Assembly (NCBI GenBank): GCA_016713925.1
Contig: JADJOH010000003.1
Span: 1-22,533, forward strand
DNA length: 22,533 nucleotides
Direction: 5' to 3'
From: Bacteroidota bacterium
Lineage (GTDB): Bacteria; Bacteroidota; Bacteroidia; AKYH767-A; OLB10
Shown here: one piece after another, positions 7,526 through 15,306 of the stretch
Layout: each line of letters begins with the position of its first letter
Position numbering within the stretch: the first letter of the stretch is position 1
Translations under genes and position numbers: made by a program
Notes under the pieces: generated by a model
The model's database searches: none
Told to the model about the DNA's origin: nothing
What the model saw: only the letters and a program-made list of their open reading frames with translations

Positions 7526-9959
7526 CTATTTTATTATTTTTAGTCTGAATACCGGTGTTTGAGGACCGGTGCAAATAAGTTGATAGATGCCCGGGCTGAG
7601 GTTTTCTTTGGATATGAGGGTGGTGGTGTTTACTATTTCAGCAGCTACAATTTTCTTTCCCTGCATATCGATGAGTTCGTAGCGATCATAGTTCTTATCC
7701 TCCTGTTGGTAGATGATCCATTCCGTTGATGTGTTGCCGATAAGAAGTGGTCCGGAGTTGCTCATCTCCCCTACTCCTACACCTGTTAAATCAACGACCT
7801 GGCATATGGTATCTGTAAAACAATCGTTGCGCACCACCAGACAAATAGTCCAAACACTATCGTTGGCATAGCTATGCGTTGGATTCGTATTGATGGAGTC
7901 GAGGTTTCCATCTCCGAAATTCCAGAGGAAGGAGGTATAACCGGAAGAAGTATTGCCGAAATTTACTGTGAGTTGATTGGTTGAAAGTGAAAACCCCGCT
8001 TGTGCCGGCGGTATCACTTGCAGCAGAATTGAATCCGTACTGATACATCCACTCACATTCAACTGACATATAAACTGCACCGTTTGTAATCCCGTAAAAA
8101 CAGGATCAGGAATACTATCGTTGTCTAATCCACTGGCGGGCGTCCAGGAATATTGCGCTCCGGGATAGGATGTTGCATTCAATTGAATTAAATCTCCGGA
8201 ACAAACAATGGTATCAGTTCCAATATTCAGCGGCAAATTGGTGACATAGAGTACCACCGTATCCAGCACCACACATCCATTGTAAACGGCAGAGGCGATA
8301 TAGGTAGTTGTCATTCTCGGAGTGGCGTTAAGGTTAGGTCCTACAAAATTGGGAAGAGCAATGGTGTCGTTATCTGCCCACAGGTAAATTTGACTAAACT
8401 CCCGGAAGGATTGGCGATTCCCTGCAACTGCACAAACGAACCGCAAGCTACTGTATCGCTCCCGTTCACATTCACATTCATCGTAAAACCATTATCCGGA
8501 ATGGAATCAAATCGGAATAAAACGTAAGCTCCTGTAGAAGGTGCGTTGAACACATAAGGATAAACCGTCACCGTTCCATCTCCTGCCCCTCCCGACACAT
8601 GCACTCTTCCGAGAGGATCTACAGCAACGCCGTAGAAATAAATATCACCTCCGCCTCCCGTATTGCTTATCCCACCGCGTAACCATTGAATTACGCCCAT
8701 AGTATCATATACAGCAACAAAAGTATGTGTCGAACCCACTGATCCGAGATGATCAAACGTCACCTGATTCGCATAGGCCTGACCGATAGTAACGACTTTT
8801 CCTTCGCGATAAGTGATATGACCGGGAAAAGGATAAAATGTATCGATGTTCCCCAAACGAACAAAGGAAGCTTGTCCTGCCGGATTGATTTTAACCAGAA
8901 AGGAACTCGTATAATTTGGTGTTTCAATTGTATCTCCGTTAAAAATCCCCCAGGCGTTCACGACTCCCATCGCATAGGTATTTCCATTTTCATCCATGGC
9001 TACATCATAGCCGGCGATATCCGGTCCACCTCCATAATAGGCTTCCAGCGGATAGAGCCATCGTTCATTTCCGACACTGTCATACTGTGCCACAAATCCC
9101 TGATAACTGAACTGAACATCCTTGTATAAATGAGTGAACGATCCAAACGTGAAGACCTGATTATCTGCACTCGTTTGGCCGGTGATAGCAACATTGCCGT
9201 TCAAATCTACTGCAATACCGATGGGACTTTCATCCTGCGTAGGTGTTCCGCAGGCCTTCAGCCATCGCGTTTGTCCTTGCGGGTTCAATGAAAAAGTAAA
9301 AGCTTGCGCATAGCTGTTCAAACCTACATACACGCCATTGTCCACCGAATCCGTATTCACGATGAACCTACTCCCTTCAAAAGTTCCCGTCACATAGATA
9401 TTTCCGGATGCATCGACTGCAATGGCCCGACCATGATCATCGAAAGTAAATGTTGAACCGATATTTCTTGAACCAAAACCTTTTAAAAGTGTGCCGGTAC
9501 CCATCGAATCATATCTCACTAAAAAACCTTCCGCATAATTATCGCTGTACACGGTATCCATGCCCACTACCAATGTATCATCCGAATGCCTTCCGGTATA
9601 ATAAATATTTTTTTGTGCATCCACCACCATATCAAAAATGGTTGTGGTTGTGAAAGAGCCTCCGCTATTTTGGAGACTAATTCCATTCATCAATCGTATC
9701 AATTGAAATGACGAGTCGAGGAACGCCACCCAGGTTGTCAATGCAGCACCGGGCGGTGAAAAGACGGTATCCCCATCCATGGCAAAATAGGGGTTGGTAT
9801 AAATTCCGCCAAGCACCACCTGATGATCATCGGTACAATGCACCCAATTCGCGAAACCGGGGCCGTTTTTAAAACCGGTGGCACTATGACATGATTGCGC
9901 CTGCACAGAAAAGTTAGCTAGAAACTGCAAGATGACAATAATTGATATAATTTTTTCAT
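7526..9959 (-). CDS. Secreted beta-propeller-like (SBBP-type) protein with PKD domain and T9SS sorting domain (two frameshifts)
   Basis: The start at 9959 gives MKK, and adding one base to the T run at 9951-9956 restores IISIIVILQFLANFSVQAQS, a signal peptide. The next roughly 450 residues contain recurring blade-like units, e.g. FDMVVDAQKNIYYTGRHSDD, AIAVDASGNIYVTGTFEG, GIAVDLNGNVAITGQTS, DVAMDENGNTYAMGVV and GVAVDPLGRVHVSGGAGDG, i.e. the A-V-D-x-x-G-N-x-Y-V-T-G motif of SBBP-type propellers. A shift near 8415-8435 leads into TDTIVCSGDLIQLNATSYPG, then a PKD domain (SFLWNFGDGNLDSINTNPTH) and a T9SS tail (YELIDMQGKKIVAAEIV, LSPGIYQLICTGPQ, RLKIIK). About 810 residues. An exported surface or extracellular protein; the ligand is unknown. 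It is divergent from exbB, with 322 bases between them. Confidence 0.85.
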
Positions 9960-10281
9960 TGGAATTAATTTAAGCGAAGTTAAAGATGTACAATTGATTT
10001 ATTGATATACTTTCTCCCTTCAATCACCCTTCACTGCTTCGATGCTATTGAAGTTATAGCCACCCGGTAAGAGCCCTTAAATAACAAAGTACTCCTTTAA
10101 AGAGGTGATCAGCAAGTAAATCGGGCTCCGGGACTTAAACAATAATCTAAAAGCCGGGCACGTTTATCCTTGAATCCTTGTTAACAGTGTTGTGTTAGCA
10201 ATTGCATCCACCTTAAAAAAAGCCCCAGATAGCGGAATTCTACCTTTACACATTCTTAATCTTAGCTAATTCCACTATCCT
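9960..10281. other. Divergent intergenic region upstream of exbB
   Basis: A 322-base region that must hold the promoters of the propeller gene (minus) and of exbB-exbD-tonB (plus). No exact TTTG/TAnnTTTG pair was found. The nearest match on the plus strand is TATCCTTG at about 10163-10170, with one mismatch and no -33 element. No Fur box-like palindrome was recognised. The sequence before exbB is ordinary AT-rich leader. Confidence 0.3.
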
Positions 10282-10998
10282 ATGTCATTACTACTTCAGA
10301 TTACCCAGGGGGCAGGCACTCTGGCTGATTCTGCCGCAACTGCCACTGCTCCGCTTACAAGTGCTCCTGTTGAGCAAAGTATGTCATTTTTTGAAATGGC
10401 CGTTAAGGGAGGTCCCATTCTCATTCCGATCGGGATATTGAGCATACTCGCCATTTACATTTTCTTCGAAAGATTATTTGTCATACTGAAGTTCAGTCGA
10501 CTTGATCAAAATTTTATGAATCAGATCCGCGATCAGGTGCATCAGGGAAATGTTCAGGCGGCACGTAGCCTCTGCAAAGCAACAGATAACCCGATAGCAC
10601 GGATGATCGACAAAGGATTGGCGCGTTTAGGAAAACCCATTCGCGAAATTGAATCCGCGATAGAGAATCAAGGGAAACTGGAGGTCTTCACGATGGAAAA
10701 AAATCTTGGCTTCCTCGGAACAATAGCCGGTATAGCTCCGATGTTTGGTTTTCTTGGAACCATCTTCGGAGTAATCAAAATTTTCTATCAGATCTCGTTG
10801 CAAAACAGTCTGGAGATTGACACTATTTCCGGTGGATTGTATGTAAAGATGATCTCCTCTGCATCGGGTCTGCTGGTGGGAATGATCGCCTACTCTTGTT
10901 ATCATTATCTGGTACAACGTGTGGATCGTGTTATCAATAAGATGGAGATTAATGCCGTTCAATTTATTGACCTCCTCGAAGAACCTGTTAAGCCATGA
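10282..10998 (+). CDS. exbB: ExbB/TolQ/MotA-type proton channel subunit
   Basis: An intact 238-residue protein. The amino end is hydrophilic (residues 1-32), then EMAVKGGPILIPIGILSILA with IYIFFERLFVI forms the first membrane helix. A cytoplasmic domain follows (DQVHQGNVQAARSLCKATDN, then MIDKGLARLGKP), and the two remaining helices are at about 148-175 (NLGFLGTIAGIAPMFGFLGT) and 193-212 (ISSASGLLVGMIAYSCYHYL). The L-G-T-I-A-x-x-A-P-x-x-G-x-L-G-T motif is the family hallmark. With ExbD it forms the inner-membrane channel that uses proton flow to energise TonB. Its stop overlaps the exbD start (ATGA at 10995-10998), showing tight translational coupling. No frameshift, unlike most neighbours. 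Confidence 0.95.
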   Translation: MSLLLQITQGAGTLADSAATATAPLTSAPVEQSMSFFEMAVKGGPILIPIGILSILAIYIFFERLFVILKFSRLDQNFMNQIRDQVHQGNVQAARSLCKATDNPIARMIDKGLARLGKPIREIESAIENQGKLEVFTMEKNLGFLGTIAGIAPMFGFLGTIFGVIKIFYQISLQNSLEIDTISGGLYVKMISSASGLLVGMIAYSCYHYLVQRVDRVINKMEINAVQFIDLLEEPVKP

Positions 10999-11405
10999 AC
11001 CTGCGCCGACGACAAAAAGCCGCTTCAGAAGTATATAGTCATTCGCTGAATGATATTATGTTCTTCCTGCTGCTCTTCTTCCTGATTACCTCTACGCTCG
11101 CCACTCCTTCGGTGTTGAAGTTGCTGCTTCCGAATTCAAAGACCGGCATTCAAAGTATGAAGCACCCTATCGTAATAGCAGTGACACCTGACTTGCAATT
11201 TGTGGTAAACAAAGATATTGTTCCGCGAGAGGGTGTTGAAGCAGCCGTGATGGCAGCCGTAGCAGGTCAGGTTGATCCTACCGCCTTACTGAAAGTAGAT
11301 AAAACAGTGCCCTGGCAAGAAGTAGTTTTCCTACTTGACATTGGCAACAAGAATAAAATAAAAATGGTGGCCGCTACTAATCTCACCAAACAACAGCAGC
11401 AGTAA
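10995..11405 (+). CDS. exbD: ExbD/TolR-type biopolymer transport protein
   Basis: 136 residues: a short basic cytoplasmic end (MNLRRRQKAASEVYSHS), one membrane helix (LNDIMFFLLLFFLITSTLAT) whose Asp at about residue 20 is the proton-carrying residue of the family, and a periplasmic domain (HPIVIAVTPDLQFVVNKDIV to KNKIKMVAATNL). The length is typical. The start overlaps the exbB stop by four bases, and the stop overlaps the tonB start by one base (TAATG). The Q-rich end (KQQQQ) is unremarkable. It partners ExbB in the TonB-energising complex. Confidence 0.93.
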   Translation: MNLRRRQKAASEVYSHSLNDIMFFLLLFFLITSTLATPSVLKLLLPNSKTGIQSMKHPIVIAVTPDLQFVVNKDIVPREGVEAAVMAAVAGQVDPTALLKVDKTVPWQEVVFLLDIGNKNKIKMVAATNLTKQQQQ

Positions 11406-12253
11406 TGAAATCGTATCAATACCGTTCGCTTGCTTTAACCGTGCTGATTCATGCGGCTATTCTTGCTTTGCTGATGTTGTTTTATATTTCCTCTCCTATT
11501 CCACCCTGGGAAGAAGGGTTGGCAGGCGGAGGTGGCGGTGGCAGCTTCGTGGAATTTGGTGAACTTGAATTTAATGATGTTCCGCCGGTTCCAACACCCT
11601 CCTCGTCTGAACAGGCTTTAACAAAAGAGGAAGAAGATGAATTGCTGACATCCGATATTGAAGAAACAGTAAGTGTCGAACAGCCGGACAAGAAAAAAAC
11701 AGAGAAGAAGGAAGAGAAAATTGTGAAGAAAGAAGTGAAGAAGAATACGTCTACTCCTGTTATCAAACAACCGGAGCTGGCGAAAGTAGAAGAACGAAAA
11801 GCAGATCCGCGAAGTTTATATCCCGGTAAAAAAGGTACCGGTGGCGCTCCTACGGGAACACAGTCCGGCAAGGGTACGGGTGGAGAAGGAACAGGTGATG
11901 GAGGAGGAATTGGAGATGGTACGGGTCCGGGCTCTGATGGAGGAAGTGGTGGCGGAAGCGGTGGCGGAACCGGTCCGGGCCAGAGGTGGTTTCGATTTAA
12001 CGGGAAGAAATATGCGCAGTATGCCGCGACTGGAAGATCGTTCACAGGAGCAGGAAAGATTGTTATTGAAATTATCGTCGATAAAAACGGCAATGTTCTC
12101 AGGGCAGAAGGACCAGCGCGCGGAAGCACGATCACTAACGGCACCCTTGTCCGCAAATCGAAAGAGGCAGCCATGAAAGCAAAATTTAGTCCGAGTGCAA
12201 AAGGAGTAGAAGAGCAAAAGGGAAGTATTACTTTCAATTTTATTTTGAGGTAA
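11405..12253 (+). CDS. tonB: Energy transducer TonB with a glycine-rich periplasmic linker
   Basis: 282 residues. The amino-terminal anchor YRSLALTVLIHAAILALLML contains the SxxxH motif (Ser/His on one helix face) needed for contact with ExbB/ExbD. It is followed by a GGGGGGSFVEFGELEFNDVP segment, an acidic then lysine-rich stretch (PDKKKTEKKEEKIVKKEVKK), a Gly/Ser/Thr-rich linker at about residues 137-192, and a carboxyl-terminal TonB domain (KIVIEIIVDKNGNVLRAEGP, ARGSTITNGTLVRKSKEAAM, GSITFNFILR). The linker is glycine-rich rather than the Pro-Glu/Pro-Lys type of enterobacterial TonB. Third gene of the exbB-exbD-tonB operon. It presumably contacts TonB boxes of outer-membrane receptors, none of which are seen in the window. 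Confidence 0.93.
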   Translation: MKSYQYRSLALTVLIHAAILALLMLFYISSPIPPWEEGLAGGGGGGSFVEFGELEFNDVPPVPTPSSSEQALTKEEEDELLTSDIEETVSVEQPDKKKTEKKEEKIVKKEVKKNTSTPVIKQPELAKVEERKADPRSLYPGKKGTGGAPTGTQSGKGTGGEGTGDGGGIGDGTGPGSDGGSGGGSGGGTGPGQRWFRFNGKKYAQYAATGRSFTGAGKIVIEIIVDKNGNVLRAEGPARGSTITNGTLVRKSKEAAMKAKFSPSAKGVEEQKGSITFNFILR

Positions 12254-12586
12254 GGGATGGGCTTGGGGGAAAATTTTTCGATTTGAAAGTTTAGAATAAA
12301 ATACCTCCCAGTCTTTGGCTCTGCCTGTAAATCGAACGTGAAGTGTTAGATGCTTTTTCTATAGGTCATTTACATCAAGGGATTAATGTCTGATGTAAAA
12401 CTTCTCAAATGATAGAGAGTAAAGGATGTTGAAATAAAAACATGAATTAAAATTACAAACCACTAGAATGAGCGGCTTGTTTATGGGAGCAACAGAGCTT
12501 GTCATGTCGTCAGAAAAAGCAGAGACGGGACTAGATCTGTGACCATTGGCTCTTGTTATTTTAAAGTTATGTCCTTCTTTTTCATT
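12254..12586. other. Convergent intergenic region with no gene, containing a tRNA-tail repeat
   Basis: 333 bases between the stops of tonB and the next minus-strand gene. I see no ORF with protein-like composition and no clear terminator hairpin after tonB; GAAAATTTTTC near 12269 is only a short palindrome. The notable element is the 12-base copy of the tRNA-Val 3' end at 12484-12495. Confidence 0.5.
12484..12495 (-). repeat. 12-base direct repeat of the tRNA-Val 3' end (distal copy)
   Basis: TGGGAGCAACAG here is identical to 13759-13770, which is exactly the end of the tRNA-Val gene (discriminator plus acceptor strand). The next six bases match at three of six positions, and all three differences are transitions. 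The two copies bracket 1.26 kb containing one AT-rich gene, on the 3' side of the tRNA where integrative elements insert. Could be a chance match or a decayed attachment site. Confidence 0.4.
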
Positions 12587-13528
12587 TTAAAACTTCAAGA
12601 ATTTATGCAATGAAATGGATTTTTCCTTTTTAAATAATGCAATATAAATTCCATCTGAAATTGAACCCAAGTAAATTCTTCCCTCGGTTGAATTAACCAA
12701 CTCGCTTATTATAAATCTCCCTCTACTGTCATAAATGATAATTTCTTCTATTTTATGAATTGATTGAAATCGAAAATAATCTTGCACAGGGTTTGGAAAG
12801 ATTTGTACTTCGTTGGGTTCGATATTTTGTAAGCTTGTCCATGTTGCATTGTATAGTGAATCGGTGCTGACACAGATATCGTCAATAAAATAATATGCAG
12901 GGGAATAAGTATTAATTGCTAATGAATCAGTATTTGAGTAATCATAAAAATTTCCAATTGAAACATACTGGTAATTTGAATCTGCAACGAATGACCCACT
13001 TATTTTATGCCAATATATAGAATCGCTTAAGATCGAATCGACATGCAAATGTGAAAAATTATCAATTGGAGCAGGATGGTTCACTGAAAAGGGAATAGAA
13101 AAAAATCTCAATCCTAAGTTGTTACTTGCAAATCCAGTATAAGTTTCTGCTAGTACTGCATAAAACGAAAAATAATATTTAAAGCCTACTTGTAAAGGAG
13201 TACTCAAGTTGACACCAACAAATTCTCGGGCATTTCCTCCTGCAGCTGTATTATTTTTGTGATAAGTTATTGCTCCAACAAAAGCTCCACCTGAATGAGC
13301 AAATTGATATCCAAAAGTTACATTTGGAACACTCAACCCAAGTCCGCCACAAGAATTAAAGTAGTCTGGTGAACCTCTATATGAACTCCAATTAGCACAT
13401 GCAACCATTTGATCTAGGAATATTGGACAAGAAATTGTATCCTCAAAACTTGGATTAGGCACAAGATTTATTTGACTCCACGCTGAAAGGGAGCAATAAA
13501 GCATTATAAGAAACAGAATATTTCGCAT
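12587..13528 (-). CDS. Secreted NLVPNPSFE-type protein with T9SS sorting domain
   Basis: An intact 313-residue protein. MRNILFLIMLYCSLSAWSQ is a signal peptide. The mature protein starts INLVPNPSFEDTISCP and continues ACANWSSYRGSPDYFNSCGG, FGYQFAHSGGAFVGAITYHK, VGFKYYFSFYAVLAETY, YWHKISGSFVADSNYQYVSI and YYFIDDICVSTDS. This is a recognisable Bacteroidota domain that looks like a carbohydrate-binding-module-style jelly roll, often fused to OmpA or T9SS tails. The end is a T9SS type A tail (VQIFPNPVQDYFRFQS, IIIYDSRGRFI, ISDGIYIALFKKEKS). The function is unknown; binding of a surface polymer is a guess. It is more AT-rich than its neighbours (lines 12961 and 13081 each hold 19 G/C in 60, versus 26 at 9061) and is free of frameshifts. 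It lies between the two copies of the tRNA tail. Confidence 0.85.
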   Translation of the reverse strand: MRNILFLIMLYCSLSAWSQINLVPNPSFEDTISCPIFLDQMVACANWSSYRGSPDYFNSCGGLGLSVPNVTFGYQFAHSGGAFVGAITYHKNNTAAGGNAREFVGVNLSTPLQVGFKYYFSFYAVLAETYTGFASNNLGLRFFSIPFSVNHPAPIDNFSHLHVDSILSDSIYWHKISGSFVADSNYQYVSIGNFYDYSNTDSLAINTYSPAYYFIDDICVSTDSLYNATWTSLQNIEPNEVQIFPNPVQDYFRFQSIHKIEEIIIYDSRGRFIISELVNSTEGRIYLGSISDGIYIALFKKEKSISLHKFLKF

Positions 13529-13552
13529 TTAAAAATGACTTTAGTGATTAAT

Positions 13553-13560
13553 CAAAGGTA
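13553..13560 (-). promoter_or_regulatory. Candidate -7 promoter element
   Basis: On the minus strand it reads TACCTTTG, an exact TAnnTTTG match, 25 bases upstream of the ATG at 13528, leaving a leader of about 18 bases. The -33 position has no TTTG, only AT-rich sequence. Confidence 0.4.
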
Positions 13561-13710
13561 TATTAAATCATGTATATTTTATTATTTTAAGGAATCAATA
13601 GTGTATCTGAAATAACCAATTAAACAAAATTAGGTAAGTGGTTATGGGATGTAAACTTTAACATTTAGAAGAGGGAGTTGCACTTTATACTTATGCAAGT
13701 TTTGTGGAAA

Positions 13711-13748
13711 CGAAAAAGGGTTACTGCCATTTTCGACAGTAACCCTTT
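13711..13748 (-). terminator. Intrinsic terminator of tRNA-Val
   Basis: A perfect 12-base stem (AAAGGGTTACTG at 13715-13726, CAGTAACCCTTT at 13737-13748) with a ten-base loop. On the minus strand the stem runs into TTTTTCG. It begins 11 bases after the tRNA 3' end, in the right orientation to end the tRNA transcript. Confidence 0.85.
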
Positions 13749-13758
13749 GAAATTGAAG

Positions 13759-13833
13759 TGGGAGCAACAGGGTTCGAACCAGTGACCCTCTGCTTGTAAG
13801 GCAGATGCTCTGAACCAGCTGAGCTATGCTCCC
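13759..13833 (-). tRNA. tRNA-Val (anticodon TAC)
   Basis: Read on the minus strand from 13833: acceptor GGGAGCA pairs with TGCTCCC, the D arm is GCTC...GAGC, the anticodon stem-loop is TCTGC-CTTACAA-GCAGA with anticodon TAC (reads GTA, valine), and the T arm is CACTGGTTCGAACCCTGTTG with the canonical GGTTCGAA loop. The discriminator is A at 13759. CCA is not encoded. 75 bases; all arms pair. It has its own promoter (13851-13882) and terminator (13711-13748), so it is a stand-alone transcription unit. Confidence 0.97.
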
Positions 13834-13850
13834 TTTGTTAATTGGGACTG

Positions 13851-13882
13851 CAAAAATAGGTATGTACGGGATATCACCCAAA
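13851..13882 (-). promoter_or_regulatory. Bacteroidota-type promoter of tRNA-Val
   Basis: On the minus strand TTTG (13882-13879), then 20 bases, then TATTTTTG (13858-13851): an exact match to the Bacteroidota -33/-7 consensus. The predicted start point lies a few bases further on, about 10-15 bases before the mature tRNA 5' end at 13833. It is the best promoter in the window and supports the taxonomic assignment. Confidence 0.8.
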
Positions 13883-13930
13883 TAAATATGGAAAATGTAT
13901 GTTAATTATTGATTATCAACTGCTAGAGAA

Positions 13931-13960
13931 TTTGTTTTTTGGTTTATTATCGTTATTTTG
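13931..13960 (+). promoter_or_regulatory. Candidate promoter for the SprB-repeat protein gene
   Basis: TTTG at 13931-13934, an 18-base spacer, then TTATTTTG at 13953-13960, one base off the -7 consensus. It lies 22 bases before the ATG at 13983, a sensible short leader ending in the A-rich GCTTAAAAAATC. Confidence 0.35.
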
Positions 13961-13982
13961 GCTCCATAAAGCTTAAAAAATC

Positions 13983-15298
13983 ATGAAAAGCACCTCCTGT
14001 CTAATGAAATTGGTTCGTCGATACGCTGTTTACTTATTGCTCAATGTTGTATTCAATCCGTTAGCTTCCGCTCAAACCATTTGTAATCCGGCGGGAAATA
14101 TTTTTATCGTTTCCAACTATGATGGGGGTACACTCAATATCGTGGTGGATGTAAATATCCCCAATCTTAAAATAGGTGTGGTGAGCTACGAAGCTATCGC
14201 TATCAATATTTCGGGTGCCTTCTCCGGAAATGTGTCGGAAGTGCGCTATGCCGGTTACAATAGTCAGAATAATAATAATTGTTCCCTAACAATCCCAACT
14301 ACTGTAATTACCGGTGTTCCCGGAACCGTGCAAACCAGTATTTCTTTCGCTCCTCCGGCCCCTACATCAAATCCCAATGGTAATTCATCTATTATTTGCG
14401 CTTATGATTGCGATACGCTGACCAGTCAGGGTGGATGCAATACGGTGGATCAGGTGGAGGATTATTTCCTGCAGGCATTTTCCGGTGGTTCTGTTTATGC
14501 ATCTTACAATATGGATGCTATACCAGTCAGGTTTTAATATCGAATTCTGGTAATTGTTGTGCTTCTCCGCAACCGGCAATTTCAATTGCAGTCAGCTCGG
14601 TGAATGCCTCCTGTTTCGGTGTTTGTGATGGTTCTGCAACAGTAGTACCTTCAGGTGGATTTCCACCTTATACTTTTCAATGGAGTAATGGTCCATCAAC
14701 AGCGGATTATGATAGCCTTTGTGCGGGAATTTATTTTGTAACCGTAACAGATTCCACCGGACTCAGCACCGGTCAGTCCGTTTCGATTGTTGCACCCAAT
14801 GCATTGGCTGGGACTTTCTCAATTACTGCGGATAATGGTATCTGTAATGGCTCCGTTTCTTTAAACCCTGCCGGTGGTAACGGTGCCCCCTATACGTATT
14901 CCTGGGATAGCTGCGGGAATGGTGCCGGTTCAATTACCGCGAATGTGGATAGCCTCTGCGCCGGGGCCTGCTGCGTTTTTCTGACCGATGCTTCCGGTTG
15001 TGTGGATACGTTTTGTGTGGCTGTTCCTTTGTCAGTGGGAATAAATGATATAAATGGAAATGAATCTGCGTTCATTTACCCGAACCCGAGCAACGATGGC
15101 CTTATTGTCATTAAGGATGTAGACATTTCTGATCTCATCGTTACTGATTTGAAAGGGAGTGCCGTTAAATTTGAAATTTTGAAAGCTGAGCGTGATGCCT
15201 GTATGATTCAATTGTCTGAGTCGGGAATTTATCAGTGCAGATGGCGTTCGCAAAATAATATGAGGGTTGCCCGTGTAATTGTACAAAAACAACGTTGA
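13983..15298 (+). CDS. Secreted protein with SprB-like repeats and T9SS tail (one frameshift)
   Basis: From 13983, a basic start MKSTSCLMKLVRRYAVYLLL and NVVFNPLASAQ form a signal peptide. An amino-terminal domain follows (TICNPAGNIFIVSNYDGGTL, NIVVDVNIPNLKIGVVSYEA, EVRYAGYNSQNN) that I recognise as a recurrent Bacteroidota domain without a known function. Near 14515 the frame shifts; joining SYNMDA to YTSQVLISNSGNCC restores continuity. Next are two repeats of SprB type: ASCFGVCDGSATVVPSGGFP with PYTFQWSNG, and NGICNGSVSLNPAGGNGAPY with TYSWDSCGNG, each closed by DSLCAG. The tail is T9SS type A-like (SAFIYPNPSNDGLIVIKDV, LIVTDLKGSAVKFEI, SGIYQCRWRSQ). SprB repeats occur in the gliding adhesin SprB and many cell-surface proteins, so this is probably cell-surface or extracellular. 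It ends 8 bases from the convergent folC stop. Confidence 0.83.
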
Positions 15299-15306
15299 GG
15301 GGATTC

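Noticed and set aside
8749..9129. 126-codon plus-strand open frame
   Set aside because: It lies entirely antisense to the well-supported propeller gene, has no recognisable domain and no start context.
11482..12237. Long (251-codon) open frame antisense to tonB
   Set aside because: It is proline/serine-rich only because it mirrors the Gly-rich linker of tonB; it has no domain, and tonB is unquestionably the real gene.
12484..12560. A second, degenerate full-length tRNA gene
   Set aside because: Only the 3' 12-18 bases match tRNA-Val; no anticodon arm, D arm or GGTTCGAA loop can be folded.
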